Below, piece after piece: positions 53,452-61,296 of a DNA stretch of 64,000 nucleotides. Every line of letters starts with the position of its first letter. Positions within the stretch are counted from its first letter, which is position 1. The position numbers were made by a program, and so were the translations under genes. The notes under the pieces are model-generated. The model did no database searches and was not told the origin of the DNA. It saw only the letters and a program-made list of their open reading frames with translations. Source of the stretch: JARFUG01 sp050485365 (lineage in GTDB: Bacteria; Desulfobacterota; Desulfuromonadia; Desulfuromonadales; JACZKF01); assembly GCA_050485365.1 (NCBI GenBank), contig JBJHBH010000004.1, positions 19,354 to 83,353 on the forward strand, read 5' to 3'.

Positions 53452-54099
53452 ATGTTTACCGGTCTGATCGAAGAGGTCGGCGCCGTTCGGCAGATGAGGC
53501 GCTCGGGGGACGGGGCCCGCATCACCGTCGCCACCGCTTTGCCGATGGAGGAGATCACCCTGGGGGAGAGCATCGCCGTCAACGGCGTCTGCCTCACCGT
53601 CGTCTCTTTCGGTTCGGGGAGCTTCGCGGCGGACGTCTCTCCGGAGAGTCTGGAGCGCTCCACCCTCGGCGAGCTCAGCGCCGGCGCCCCGGTCAATCTG
53701 GAGCGGGCGCTGCGGCTCAGCGACCGGCTTGGGGGGCATCTGGTGAGCGGCCACATCGACGGCGTCGCCACGGTTGTCGAGCGGCGCCAGGACCGCAACG
53801 CCGTGCGCTTCACCTTTCGGGTTCCTGACGCCCTGTCGCGCTATCTCGTCGAAAAAGGGTCGGTGGCCGTCGACGGCATCAGCCTGACGGTCAACGAGGT
53901 CGGCGAGGAGACCTTCGGCCTGGCCGTCATTCCGCACACCCTCGCCGTGACGACCCTGAAGGATCTGCGGCCTGGGGGGCGGGTCAACATCGAAACCGAT
54001 CTGATCGCAAAGTATGTCGAGCGCCTGCTGGGGAAAAGCCCCTCGTCGGGCGCATCGTCCATCGATCTGCGGTTTCTTGCCAACAACGGCTTTCTGTGA
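53452..54099 (+). CDS. ribE: Riboflavin synthase
   Basis: A 215-residue protein with two lumazine-binding repeats. MFTGLIEEVG at the start and the repeated SIAVNGVCLTVV / SVAVDGISLTVNE motifs show both halves. It dismutates two lumazines into riboflavin. It starts 3 bases after ribD. Confidence 0.96.
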   Translation: MFTGLIEEVGAVRQMRRSGDGARITVATALPMEEITLGESIAVNGVCLTVVSFGSGSFAADVSPESLERSTLGELSAGAPVNLERALRLSDRLGGHLVSGHIDGVATVVERRQDRNAVRFTFRVPDALSRYLVEKGSVAVDGISLTVNEVGEETFGLAVIPHTLAVTTLKDLRPGGRVNIETDLIAKYVERLLGKSPSSGASSIDLRFLANNGFL

Positions 54100-54134
54100 C
54101 ATAGTTCTGGATCGCGCAAGGAGACGTTAAAGCG

Positions 54135-55340
54135 ATGCCGATTGCAAAGATCGAAGCGGCCCTGGAGGATATCCGCCAGGGAAAGATGGTCATCCTCGTC
54201 GACGACGAGGATCGTGAGAACGAAGGGGATCTGGCCATGGCGGCCGAGTTGGTCACCCCCGAGGCGGTCAACTTCATGGCCAAGGAAGGGCGCGGCCTGA
54301 TCTGCCTCTCCCTGACCGAGGAGCGGGCCGACTACCTCGAGCTCCCCCTCATGGTGCGCGACAACTCCTCCTCCTTCGGCACCGCCTTTACCGTCTCCAT
54401 CGAAGCCCGCCGCGGGGTGACGACCGGCATCTCCGCCGCCGACCGCGCCCAGACGATCCGCGTCGCCATCGCCGACGAGACGACCCCCCGCGACCTGGCG
54501 CGCCCCGGCCACGTCTTCCCCCTTCGGGCAAAAAAAGGGGGGGTCATGGTCCGGGCCGGCCAGACCGAGGGCTCCGTCGATCTGGCCCGTCTGGCGGGCC
54601 TGAAGCCGGCCGGGGTGATCTGCGAGATCATGAACGACGACGGTTCCATGGCGCGCATGCCGCAGCTCAAGGAGTTCGCCGCCAGGCACGACCTCAAGAT
54701 CGTCACCGTCGCCGATCTCGTTGCCTACCGCATGCGAAAAGAGCTGCTGGTGCGAAAGGCCGCCGAGACGATCGTGCCGACCCCCTTTGGCGGCGAGTTC
54801 CGGGCCATCGTCTACGAGAACGAGGTCGACGCCTCCAACCACCTCGCGCTGCTCAGAGGGGAGATCGATCCGGAGAAGCCCGTTCTCGTGCGGGTCCATT
54901 CCGAATGCCTGACCGGCGACGTCTTCGGCTCCCAGCGCTGCGACTGCGGCGACCAACTCCACGCGGCGATGACCCAGATCGCCGACGAGGGGTGCGGCGT
55001 CGTTCTGTACATGCGCCAGGAGGGGCGGGGGATCGGGCTCATCAACAAGATCAAGGCCTACGCGCTGCAGGACGAGGGGCACGACACGGTGGAGGCCAAC
55101 GAGCTGCTCGGCTTCAAGGCCGATCTGCGCGAGTACGGCATCGGCGCCCAGATTCTGGCCGATCTGGGCGTGCGCAAGATCCGCCTGATGACCAACAACC
55201 CCAAGAAGATCGTCGGTCTGGAGGGGTACGGTCTGGAGGTGGTCGAGCGCGTCCCCATCGAGGTCGCCGCCACCGGGACCAACCTCAAGTACCTGCGCAC
55301 CAAGCGCGAGAAAATGGGGCATCTGCTGGAAAACCTCTAG
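54135..55340 (+). CDS. ribBA: Bifunctional 3,4-dihydroxy-2-butanone-4-phosphate synthase / GTP cyclohydrolase II
   Basis: A 401-residue fusion. Residues 1-200 form the RibB domain (DDEDRENEGDLAMAAE, GHVFPLRAKKGGV). The rest forms RibA, with zinc cysteines in CLTGDVFGSQRCDCGDQL and RQEGRGIGL. Together they supply both precursors of lumazine. AAGGAG precedes the ATG. A heptamer repeat begins 4 bases after the stop. Confidence 0.97.
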   Translation: MPIAKIEAALEDIRQGKMVILVDDEDRENEGDLAMAAELVTPEAVNFMAKEGRGLICLSLTEERADYLELPLMVRDNSSSFGTAFTVSIEARRGVTTGISAADRAQTIRVAIADETTPRDLARPGHVFPLRAKKGGVMVRAGQTEGSVDLARLAGLKPAGVICEIMNDDGSMARMPQLKEFAARHDLKIVTVADLVAYRMRKELLVRKAAETIVPTPFGGEFRAIVYENEVDASNHLALLRGEIDPEKPVLVRVHSECLTGDVFGSQRCDCGDQLHAAMTQIADEGCGVVLYMRQEGRGIGLINKIKAYALQDEGHDTVEANELLGFKADLREYGIGAQILADLGVRKIRLMTNNPKKIVGLEGYGLEVVERVPIEVAATGTNLKYLRTKREKMGHLLENL

Positions 55341-55344
55341 AGAA

Positions 55345-55378
55345 GCAATTTTGAATTGTGAATTTTGAATTTTGAATT
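55345..55378. repeat. AATTTTG-type heptamer repeat, copy 2
   Basis: Identical over 34 bases to the copy at 6707-6740, including the single AATTGTG variant unit. It lies between ribBA and ribH. As in copy 1, an in-frame TTG (55365) inside it extends the next reading frame falsely. Confidence 0.93.
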
Positions 55379-55403
55379 GAATTCACAAAGACGGAGTATG
55401 GAT

Positions 55404-55874
55404 ATGGCCAATGTGAATGTGATTGAAGGGAAGCTCGACGCTACGGGGATGAAGGTCGGTGTGGCGGTCAGCCGCTTCAACAGCTTCATCTGCGACCGTC
55501 TGGTCGAGGGGGCCGTCGATGCCTTGGTGCGGCACGGCGCCGCCGAGTCGGACATCGACGTCGTGCGCGTCCCCGGCGCCTTCGAGATCCCGCTGGCCGC
55601 CAAGCGCATGAGCGCTTCGGGGCGCTACGACGCCGTCATCTGCCTGGGGGCGGTGATCCGTGGGGCGACGCCGCATTTCGAATACGTCAGCGCCGAAGTC
55701 TCCAAGGGGGTCGCGTCGGTGAGCCTCGATTCGGGGGTCCCCATCGCCTTCGGCGTATTGACCACCGACACCATCGAGCAGGCGATCGAGAGGGCGGGAA
55801 CCAAGGCCGGCAACAAGGGGTTCGAGGCCGCCGTCACGGCCATCGAAATGTCCAATCTGCTGAAGAAGATATAG
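55404..55874 (+). CDS. ribH: 6,7-dimethyl-8-ribityllumazine synthase
   Basis: A 156-residue lumazine synthase. VPGAFEIPLAA, GAVIRGATPHFEYV (with the catalytic histidine) and GTKAGNKGFEAA are intact. ATG 55404 (MANVNVIEG) is chosen because ACGGAG lies 7 bases upstream; ATG 55398 is too close. It completes the rib set begun at ribD. nusB follows after 7 bases, a widespread pairing. Confidence 0.96.
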   Translation: MANVNVIEGKLDATGMKVGVAVSRFNSFICDRLVEGAVDALVRHGAAESDIDVVRVPGAFEIPLAAKRMSASGRYDAVICLGAVIRGATPHFEYVSAEVSKGVASVSLDSGVPIAFGVLTTDTIEQAIERAGTKAGNKGFEAAVTAIEMSNLLKKI

Positions 55875-55881
55875 GAACGCG

Positions 55882-56349
55882 ATGAAAGGGAGCAGGCGCA
55901 CCGGAAGAGAGCTCGCCCTGAAGGTCATTTACAGTCTGCCGGACCAGGAGACCGAGATCGACGATATTCTCGTGGACTTCTGGCAGAATTTTCGCTTTCG
56001 CGACGACATCCTCGGTGAGCCCCTGGAAGATTTCGCCGGCCCCGTTCCGGCCGATCTTCGCACCTTCGCCGAGGAGCTGGTGCGGGGTGTGGTCGACCAC
56101 CTGGAGGAGATCGACGAAAAGCTCAACGAGCTCTCCACCAACTGGGCTCTGGACCGCATGGCCCGCGTCGATCTTGCTCTTTTGCGCATGTCGGCCTTCG
56201 AGCTGATGTACCGTCCGGACATCCCTGCCAACGTCGTCATCAACGAGGCGATCGAAATCGGCAAGCGCTACGGGACCAAAGAGACCCCCCCCTTCATCAA
56301 CGGCATCCTCGACCGGATCGCCCGGACGCATCGCTCCGGAACACGATGA
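55882..56349 (+). CDS. nusB: Transcription antitermination factor NusB
   Basis: A 155-residue all-helical protein that binds boxA RNA with NusE to keep rRNA transcription going. RRTGRELALKVIYSL at the N-terminus and VVINEAIEIGKRYG near the C-terminus are diagnostic. The stop overlaps the next start as ATGA. Confidence 0.95.
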   Translation: MKGSRRTGRELALKVIYSLPDQETEIDDILVDFWQNFRFRDDILGEPLEDFAGPVPADLRTFAEELVRGVVDHLEEIDEKLNELSTNWALDRMARVDLALLRMSAFELMYRPDIPANVVINEAIEIGKRYGTKETPPFINGILDRIARTHRSGTR

Positions 56350-56810
56350 GCCCCCTGCACCTTCTGCATCTGCCTGTCGACCGGGTGGAAGGGGAGGTGG
56401 CCGCCGCCTTCTACTTCGAAGACGAGCGACCCCTGCGCGGTCCGGCGGCGCTTCTCGACTGGCGCCTGAACGGCCTGCTGACCGACCTGCTGCTTCGCGA
56501 AGAGCTTACGGGGCGTAGCGGAGAGCGCCTTTTGGTCCCCAACAACGGCAAGCTCGGCGCCGAGCGCGTCCTTCTCGCCGGAGGGGGGCGCTGGGCGGCC
56601 CTCGACCGGGACGGCTATCAGCGCCTCGTCGCCGAAGTTCTGGAGATCTGTCGCAGTGCCGGTTTCTCCCGGATCTGTCTTGCGCTGCGTCCCGCGGGGG
56701 GCGAAGGGGAGGAGGCGCTGCGCGTCATGGTGTCCAGGGCGATGCAACAGATTCGGACGCCGATCGAATGTCTTCTAACTGTCGAGTCCGCCGACGGATT
56801 CGGCCGCTGA
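56346..56810 (+). CDS. Orphan M17 leucyl-aminopeptidase N-terminal-like domain protein
   Basis: A 154-residue protein that resembles only the N-terminal macro-like domain of M17 leucyl aminopeptidases (LLVPNNGKLGAERVLLAGGG; CLALRPAGG). The metal-binding catalytic domain is absent and no remnant follows. It is coupled to nusB by a 4-base overlap. A binding role without peptidase activity is likely; its ligand is unknown. Confidence 0.72.
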   Translation: MSPLHLLHLPVDRVEGEVAAAFYFEDERPLRGPAALLDWRLNGLLTDLLLREELTGRSGERLLVPNNGKLGAERVLLAGGGRWAALDRDGYQRLVAEVLEICRSAGFSRICLALRPAGGEGEEALRVMVSRAMQQIRTPIECLLTVESADGFGR

Positions 56811-56921
56811 AGGCCCCGCGGCGATCGCAAGTGTGCAGCGATTTTTCCGGATGAGCGACCCGCTCCGCCGGTTCTTCACTGACGCCTGAAACTGGCCTGA
56901 TCCATCGGGAAAGGGAACGAT

Positions 56922-58232
56922 ATGAAGGAAATCAGGGTAGGTCTGATCGGCTTCGGAACCATCGGTACCGGGGTGGTCAGGGTCTTCGAGCGCAACGCCT
57001 CTTTAATGCAAACGCGGCTCGGAGCGACGATGCGTCTGGTGCGCATCGCCGATCTCGACATCACTACCGACCGGGGCGTCTCCCTGGAGCCGGGCGTCCT
57101 CACCGACCGCGCGCAAGATATCGTCGAGGCCGACGATATCGACGTGGTGATCGAGCTCATCGGCGGCTACGAGCCGGCGCGCACCTTTGTGCTCAAGGCC
57201 ATCGCCAATGGCAAGCACGTCGTAACCGCCAACAAGGCACTGCTGGCGCGCCACGGCGACGAGATCTTCGAGGCGGCCGCCCGCCAGGGGGTCGAGGTCC
57301 TCTTCGAAGCCTCGGTCGCCGGCGGAATCCCGGTCATCTCGGCCGTCAAGGAGAACCTCTGCGCCAACGAATTCCGCAGCGTTCTGGGGATTCTCAACGG
57401 CACCTGCAACTACATCCTGACCCGCATGACCAACGAAGGGGACGACTTCGACGCGGTCCTCAAGGACGCGCAGGCGCTCGGCTACGCCGAGGCCGACCCC
57501 ACCTTCGACATCGAGGGGGTCGACACCGCCCACAAGCTCGCCATCCTCACCTCTTTGTGTTTCGGCACGCGGGTGCAGTTCGAGCAGATCCATACCGAGG
57601 GGATCAGCTCCATCAGCGCCCTCGACATCCAGTTCGCCAAGCAGTTCGGGTACAAGATCAAGCTTTTGGCCATCGGCAAGAAGGTCGGCGACGAGATCGA
57701 AGCGCGGGTTCATCCGACGATGATTCCGCTGCACTACCCCTTTGCCGACGTGGACGGCGCCTTCAACGCCGTGCGCATGGTGGGCGACTTCGTCGGCCCC
57801 GTCATGCTCTACGGCCGCGGGGCTGGGATGGACGCCACGGCCAGCGCCGTGATGGGGGACGTCATGGCCATCGCCCGCAACATCATCTGCGGCGCCAAAA
57901 ACCGCACCCCCGCCGTCGGCACCTGCCGCGAGGCGATGAGCGATCTGCGCATCAAGGCGATGGACGACATCGTCACCCAGTACTACCTGCGCTTTGCCGC
58001 CCTCGACAAGCCCGGAGTTCTGGCGCAGATTGCCGGCATTCTCGGCAGCCACGACATCAGCATCGCCTCCATGATCCAGACCGAGCGCCTCGCCGGAGGC
58101 GCGGTGCCGATCGTCCTGATGACCCACGAGGCCAAGGAGGCCGACGTGCGCGCCGCCCTCGCCGAGATCGACAGCCTCGAAGTCGTGTGCGACCGCAGCC
58201 GCTTCATCCGCATCGAGAGCGAGATCGAGTAG
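56922..58232 (+). CDS. hom: Homoserine dehydrogenase
   Basis: A 436-residue NAD(P)-dependent enzyme of the threonine/methionine branch. The Rossmann motif is GLIGFGTIGTG (near 8-18). The catalytic domain has GILNGTCNYILT and AEADPTFDIEGVDTAHK. A C-terminal ACT domain (KPGVLAQIAGILGSHDISI) allows feedback control, usually by threonine. A GGGAAAGGGAAC sequence precedes the ATG. metY, a later methionine gene, lies downstream on the opposite strand. Confidence 0.97.
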   Translation: MKEIRVGLIGFGTIGTGVVRVFERNASLMQTRLGATMRLVRIADLDITTDRGVSLEPGVLTDRAQDIVEADDIDVVIELIGGYEPARTFVLKAIANGKHVVTANKALLARHGDEIFEAAARQGVEVLFEASVAGGIPVISAVKENLCANEFRSVLGILNGTCNYILTRMTNEGDDFDAVLKDAQALGYAEADPTFDIEGVDTAHKLAILTSLCFGTRVQFEQIHTEGISSISALDIQFAKQFGYKIKLLAIGKKVGDEIEARVHPTMIPLHYPFADVDGAFNAVRMVGDFVGPVMLYGRGAGMDATASAVMGDVMAIARNIICGAKNRTPAVGTCREAMSDLRIKAMDDIVTQYYLRFAALDKPGVLAQIAGILGSHDISIASMIQTERLAGGAVPIVLMTHEAKEADVRAALAEIDSLEVVCDRSRFIRIESEIE

Positions 58233-58258
58233 AAGACAAAACGCAGAAGAGAAAAGCG

Positions 58259-58286
58259 AAAAAGGCGCCCGTTCGGGCGCCTTTTT
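58259..58286. terminator. Bidirectional terminator between hom and trmL
   Basis: A 13-bp inverted repeat AAAAAGGCGCCCG (58259-58271) with its complement (58274-58286), best folded with a GTTC loop. T-runs exist on both strands, suiting the convergent genes. Confidence 0.88.
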
Positions 58287-58289
58287 CCG

Positions 58290-58766
58290 TTAGGTGTCCT
58301 CCAACCGCCCCGTCTGCCTCAGTGCTTCGTACAGGACGATGCCGGCGGCGGTGGAGAGATTGAGGCTGCGCACGATGGGGGAGAAGATGGGGATGCGCAA
58401 GGTGCGCTCCGGGTGCGCTGCGAGAAGTGACTCGGGGAGTCCCTCGGTCTCCTTGCCGAAGACGAGGAAGTCCCCAGGCTCGAAGGGGGCGGCGGTGTGG
58501 ACGATCCGCCCCTTTTTACTCGTGTACCACCAGCGGCCTGTGGGGAAAGCGGCCTGAAGCTCCTGCAGTGAATCCCATCGGCGGATGTCCACGGCGCTCC
58601 AGTAGTCGAGCCCGGCGCGGCGAAGATAGCGATCGTCGAGGGAAAAGCCGAGAGGGCCGACCAGGTGGAGAACGGTCTGCGTCGCGCCGCACAGCCGCGC
58701 GATATTGCCGGTGTTGGGGGGGATCTCCGGCTCGACCAGAACGACGTGAAAGGGGGTGTGGGTCAT
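58290..58766 (-). CDS. trmL: tRNA (cytidine(34)-2'-O)-methyltransferase
   Basis: A 158-residue SPOUT-fold enzyme that modifies wobble position 34 of leucine tRNAs. PEIPPNTGNIARLC at the N-terminus, FGKETEGLPESLL and the C-terminal SLNLSTAAGIVLYEALRQ form the knotted SAM site. ATG 58766 overlaps the stop of the upstream acyltransferase gene as ATGA, so the longer frame to 58799 is unlikely. Confidence 0.95.
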   Translation of the reverse strand: MTHTPFHVVLVEPEIPPNTGNIARLCGATQTVLHLVGPLGFSLDDRYLRRAGLDYWSAVDIRRWDSLQELQAAFPTGRWWYTSKKGRIVHTAAPFEPGDFLVFGKETEGLPESLLAAHPERTLRIPIFSPIVRSLNLSTAAGIVLYEALRQTGRLEDT

Positions 58767-59647
58767 GGGGTGCGCCAGCGGCGGTGAATCCAGAGCCATT
58801 GCGACGGGTCGCGGCGAACGGCCTCTTCGATGATGGAGGTCAGCAGCGCCGTGTTCTGCTGCACCGATGCTTCGGGTTCATCCTTGAGGAAGATCATCGG
58901 CTGGACCTGCACCTCGTAGCGATCGTCTTCGGTGCGAAAGCCAAAGACCGGAACGACGGGGATCTGATGCTTCGCGGCCAGGCGCGCGATGATCGGTGTG
59001 GTGAAGGCGGGGCGGTCGAAAAAGGGGACCGAAATCGCCTCGGAAGGTGAGCGGTGCTGGTCGATCAGGACGCCGACCCCCTTTTTCTCATGGAGGGAGC
59101 GGACGATCCGGCGGGCGCCGTGTCTGCTGTCGATGCAGCTCCCGCCGCCCGATTCGCGCAGTCGGGTGATGTAGTCGTTGATGTGCGGGTTGCGCATCCG
59201 TTTGGTGACGAAGTCGTTGGGGAGGCCGAACTTCGCAAATAGAAAGGTTCCGATCTCCCAGAATCCGAGATGTCCGCTGAGCAGGATGACGCCTCGGTCC
59301 AGGGCGTAGGCCTCGCGCAGATGGTCAAGGCCCTGGGGGAGGAAGATGTCGCGGATATCGTCGTCGCTGTACAGGTCGAGACGCAGCATCTCCACCGCGC
59401 TCTTGCCGAGGTGCACGAACATGGCGTCGATGAGGCTGCGGATATCGCCGATGCTCAGCTCCGGAAAGGCCCTGGCCATGTTCTGTTCGGCGACTCTGCG
59501 CTTGGCGGGGAGGAAAAATCGCGCAACCCTGCCAAGGGCGCTCCCCAGGGCGAGTGCCGCTCTGCGCGGCAGAAGCCGGACGAAAAAGGCCGCGGGGAAG
59601 AACGCGATGCATTCGAGAAGGGTTTTGAGACGGCGATTCTTCGGCAT
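58763..59647 (-). CDS. LpxL/HtrB-type lysophospholipid acyltransferase
   Basis: A 294-residue inner-membrane-associated acyltransferase. The HX4E-type catalytic motif is SGHLGFWE, and QWLWIHRRWR near the C-terminus is the usual LpxL ending. It probably adds a secondary acyl chain to lipid A; a phospholipid substrate cannot be excluded. The N-terminus has a hydrophobic segment (LECIAFFPAAFFVRLLP). It is coupled to trmL by a 4-base overlap. Confidence 0.9.
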   Translation of the reverse strand: MPKNRRLKTLLECIAFFPAAFFVRLLPRRAALALGSALGRVARFFLPAKRRVAEQNMARAFPELSIGDIRSLIDAMFVHLGKSAVEMLRLDLYSDDDIRDIFLPQGLDHLREAYALDRGVILLSGHLGFWEIGTFLFAKFGLPNDFVTKRMRNPHINDYITRLRESGGGSCIDSRHGARRIVRSLHEKKGVGVLIDQHRSPSEAISVPFFDRPAFTTPIIARLAAKHQIPVVPVFGFRTEDDRYEVQVQPMIFLKDEPEASVQQNTALLTSIIEEAVRRDPSQWLWIHRRWRTP

Positions 59648-59725
59648 GAAATCGATCGACGCGGCGTGTGTACGGGGCGGCGGAAAAAGTGGAGCATCCT
59701 ACCACGGCGCACCGATGCGGGCAAT

Positions 59726-59767
59726 AAAAAGCGGGCAGGAGCCCATTGAGGACCCTGCCCGCTTTTT
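59726..59767. terminator. Terminator downstream of metY (minus strand)
   Basis: A 14-bp stem AAAAAGCGGGCAGG (59726-59739) with its complement (59754-59767), a 14-base loop and T-runs on both strands. Read on the minus strand it follows the metY stop. Confidence 0.85.
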
Positions 59768-59792
59768 TGAACGTCCGGCAATAAGGGGCGTG

Positions 59793-61076
59793 TCAGCCCT
59801 GGCTCGCCTTGAGTGCCTGGTCGAGATCGGCGATGATGTCGGCGGCGTCCTCAATGCCGACGGAGACCCGCACGAAATCGGGGGTGACCCCGGCCGAGAG
59901 CTGCTCCTGGGCCGAGAGCTGCGAGTGGGTCGTGCTTGCCGGGTGGATCACCAGCGTCTTGGCGTCGCCGATGTTGGCGAGGTGGCTGGCGAGCTTGACG
60001 CTGTCGATGAACTTCGCCCCGGCGGCGGCGCCCCCCTTGATGCCGAAGCCGAGGATCGCTCCCTGTCCGGCCGGCAGGTACTTCTTCGCACGGGCATTGT
60101 CGGGGTGGCTCGCCAGCCCCGGGTAGTTGACCCAGTCGACCTGCGGATGGGTCTCCAGAAACTGCGCCACCTTGAGGGCGTTTTCGCAGTGCCGCGGCAT
60201 GCGCACATGCAGCGTCTCGAGCCCCTGCAAAAAGAGGAAGCTGTTGAAGGGGGAGAGGCACGGCCCCATGTCGCGCAGCAGCGTCAGGCGCATCTTCAGG
60301 ATGTAGGCGAGGTTCCCCAGCGCCTCGTGATAGACCAGGCCGTGATAGCTCGGGTCGGGAGTGGTGAACTCGGCGAAGCGGCCGCTCGACCAGTCGAAAC
60401 GCCCGCCGTCGACGACGGCGCCGCCGATGCTGGTGCCGTGGCCGCCGATGAATTTGGTCAGCGAATAGCACACGATGTCGGCGCCGTGCTCGATGGGACG
60501 GAAGAGGGCGGGGGTCGTCACCGTGTTGTCGACGATGAAGGGGACGCCGGCGTCGTGGGCGGCCTTGGCGATCGCCTCGAAGTCATCGACGTTGTTCTTG
60601 GGGTTGCCGATCGATTCGGAGAAGACCGCCTTGGTCTTGTCGTCGATGGCGGCGGCGACGTTGGCCGGATCGGTGGAGTCGACGAACTTGACGCTGATCC
60701 CCATGCGCGGCAGAGTGTGGCGAAAGAGGTTGTAGGTGCCGCCGTACAGAAAGCTGGTCGAAACGATGTTGTCGCCCGCCTTGGCGAGATTGAGGATCGC
60801 CAGGGTGATGGCCGAGGAGCCCGATGCGAGAGCGAGGGCGCCGACGCCGCCGTCCATGGCCGCCAGGCGCTGCTCCAGCACGTCGGTGGTCGGGTTCATG
60901 ATGCGGGTGTAGATGTTCCCCATCTCCTTGAGGCCGAAGAGGTTGGCGGCGTGCTCCGAGGAGTTGAAGCTGTAGGAGCTGGTCTGGTAGATGGGGACGG
61001 CGCGGGCGTTGGTGGTCGGGTCGGGCTGCTGGCCGGCGTGCAGAGCGAGGGTTCCGAGGCGGTGGTCGTTGGACAT
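59793..61076 (-). CDS. metY: O-acetylhomoserine aminocarboxypropyltransferase (sulfhydrylase)
   Basis: A 427-residue PLP enzyme that makes homocysteine from O-acetylhomoserine and sulfide. The PLP lysine is K208 in CYSLTKFIGGHGT; YTRIMNPTTDVLE and the family-specific insertion lengths point to MetY rather than cystathionine synthase. AAGGAG precedes the ATG. A TTGACA (61178-61173) occurs about 95 bases upstream on this strand, but its -10 is weak. I saw no SAM riboswitch in the leader. Confidence 0.94.
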   Translation of the reverse strand: MSNDHRLGTLALHAGQQPDPTTNARAVPIYQTSSYSFNSSEHAANLFGLKEMGNIYTRIMNPTTDVLEQRLAAMDGGVGALALASGSSAITLAILNLAKAGDNIVSTSFLYGGTYNLFRHTLPRMGISVKFVDSTDPANVAAAIDDKTKAVFSESIGNPKNNVDDFEAIAKAAHDAGVPFIVDNTVTTPALFRPIEHGADIVCYSLTKFIGGHGTSIGGAVVDGGRFDWSSGRFAEFTTPDPSYHGLVYHEALGNLAYILKMRLTLLRDMGPCLSPFNSFLFLQGLETLHVRMPRHCENALKVAQFLETHPQVDWVNYPGLASHPDNARAKKYLPAGQGAILGFGIKGGAAAGAKFIDSVKLASHLANIGDAKTLVIHPASTTHSQLSAQEQLSAGVTPDFVRVSVGIEDAADIIADLDQALKASQG

Positions 61077-61296
61077 GGCGATCTCCTTGGAGAAATGTGC
61101 TCCCGGTAAAATTGCAGGAGGAAAATGATAAAGAATCTACATCACTCGTACGTAACAGAACACCGTTGGGCTGTCAAGAATTTCTCATTCGCCCTGTCGG
61201 GAATTTCGGCCGACGACGCATCATAGCAGAAAAGGAAGCCCTTGTATCGAGCCGAAAGGCTCGCTATCCTCGCAGGCTGCGCACGAGAGGATTTTT

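Noticed and set aside
61077..61296. SAM riboswitch expected before metY
   Set aside because: The leader shows a TTGACA and a usual ribosome-binding site but none of the conserved SAM-I paired elements I could recognise.
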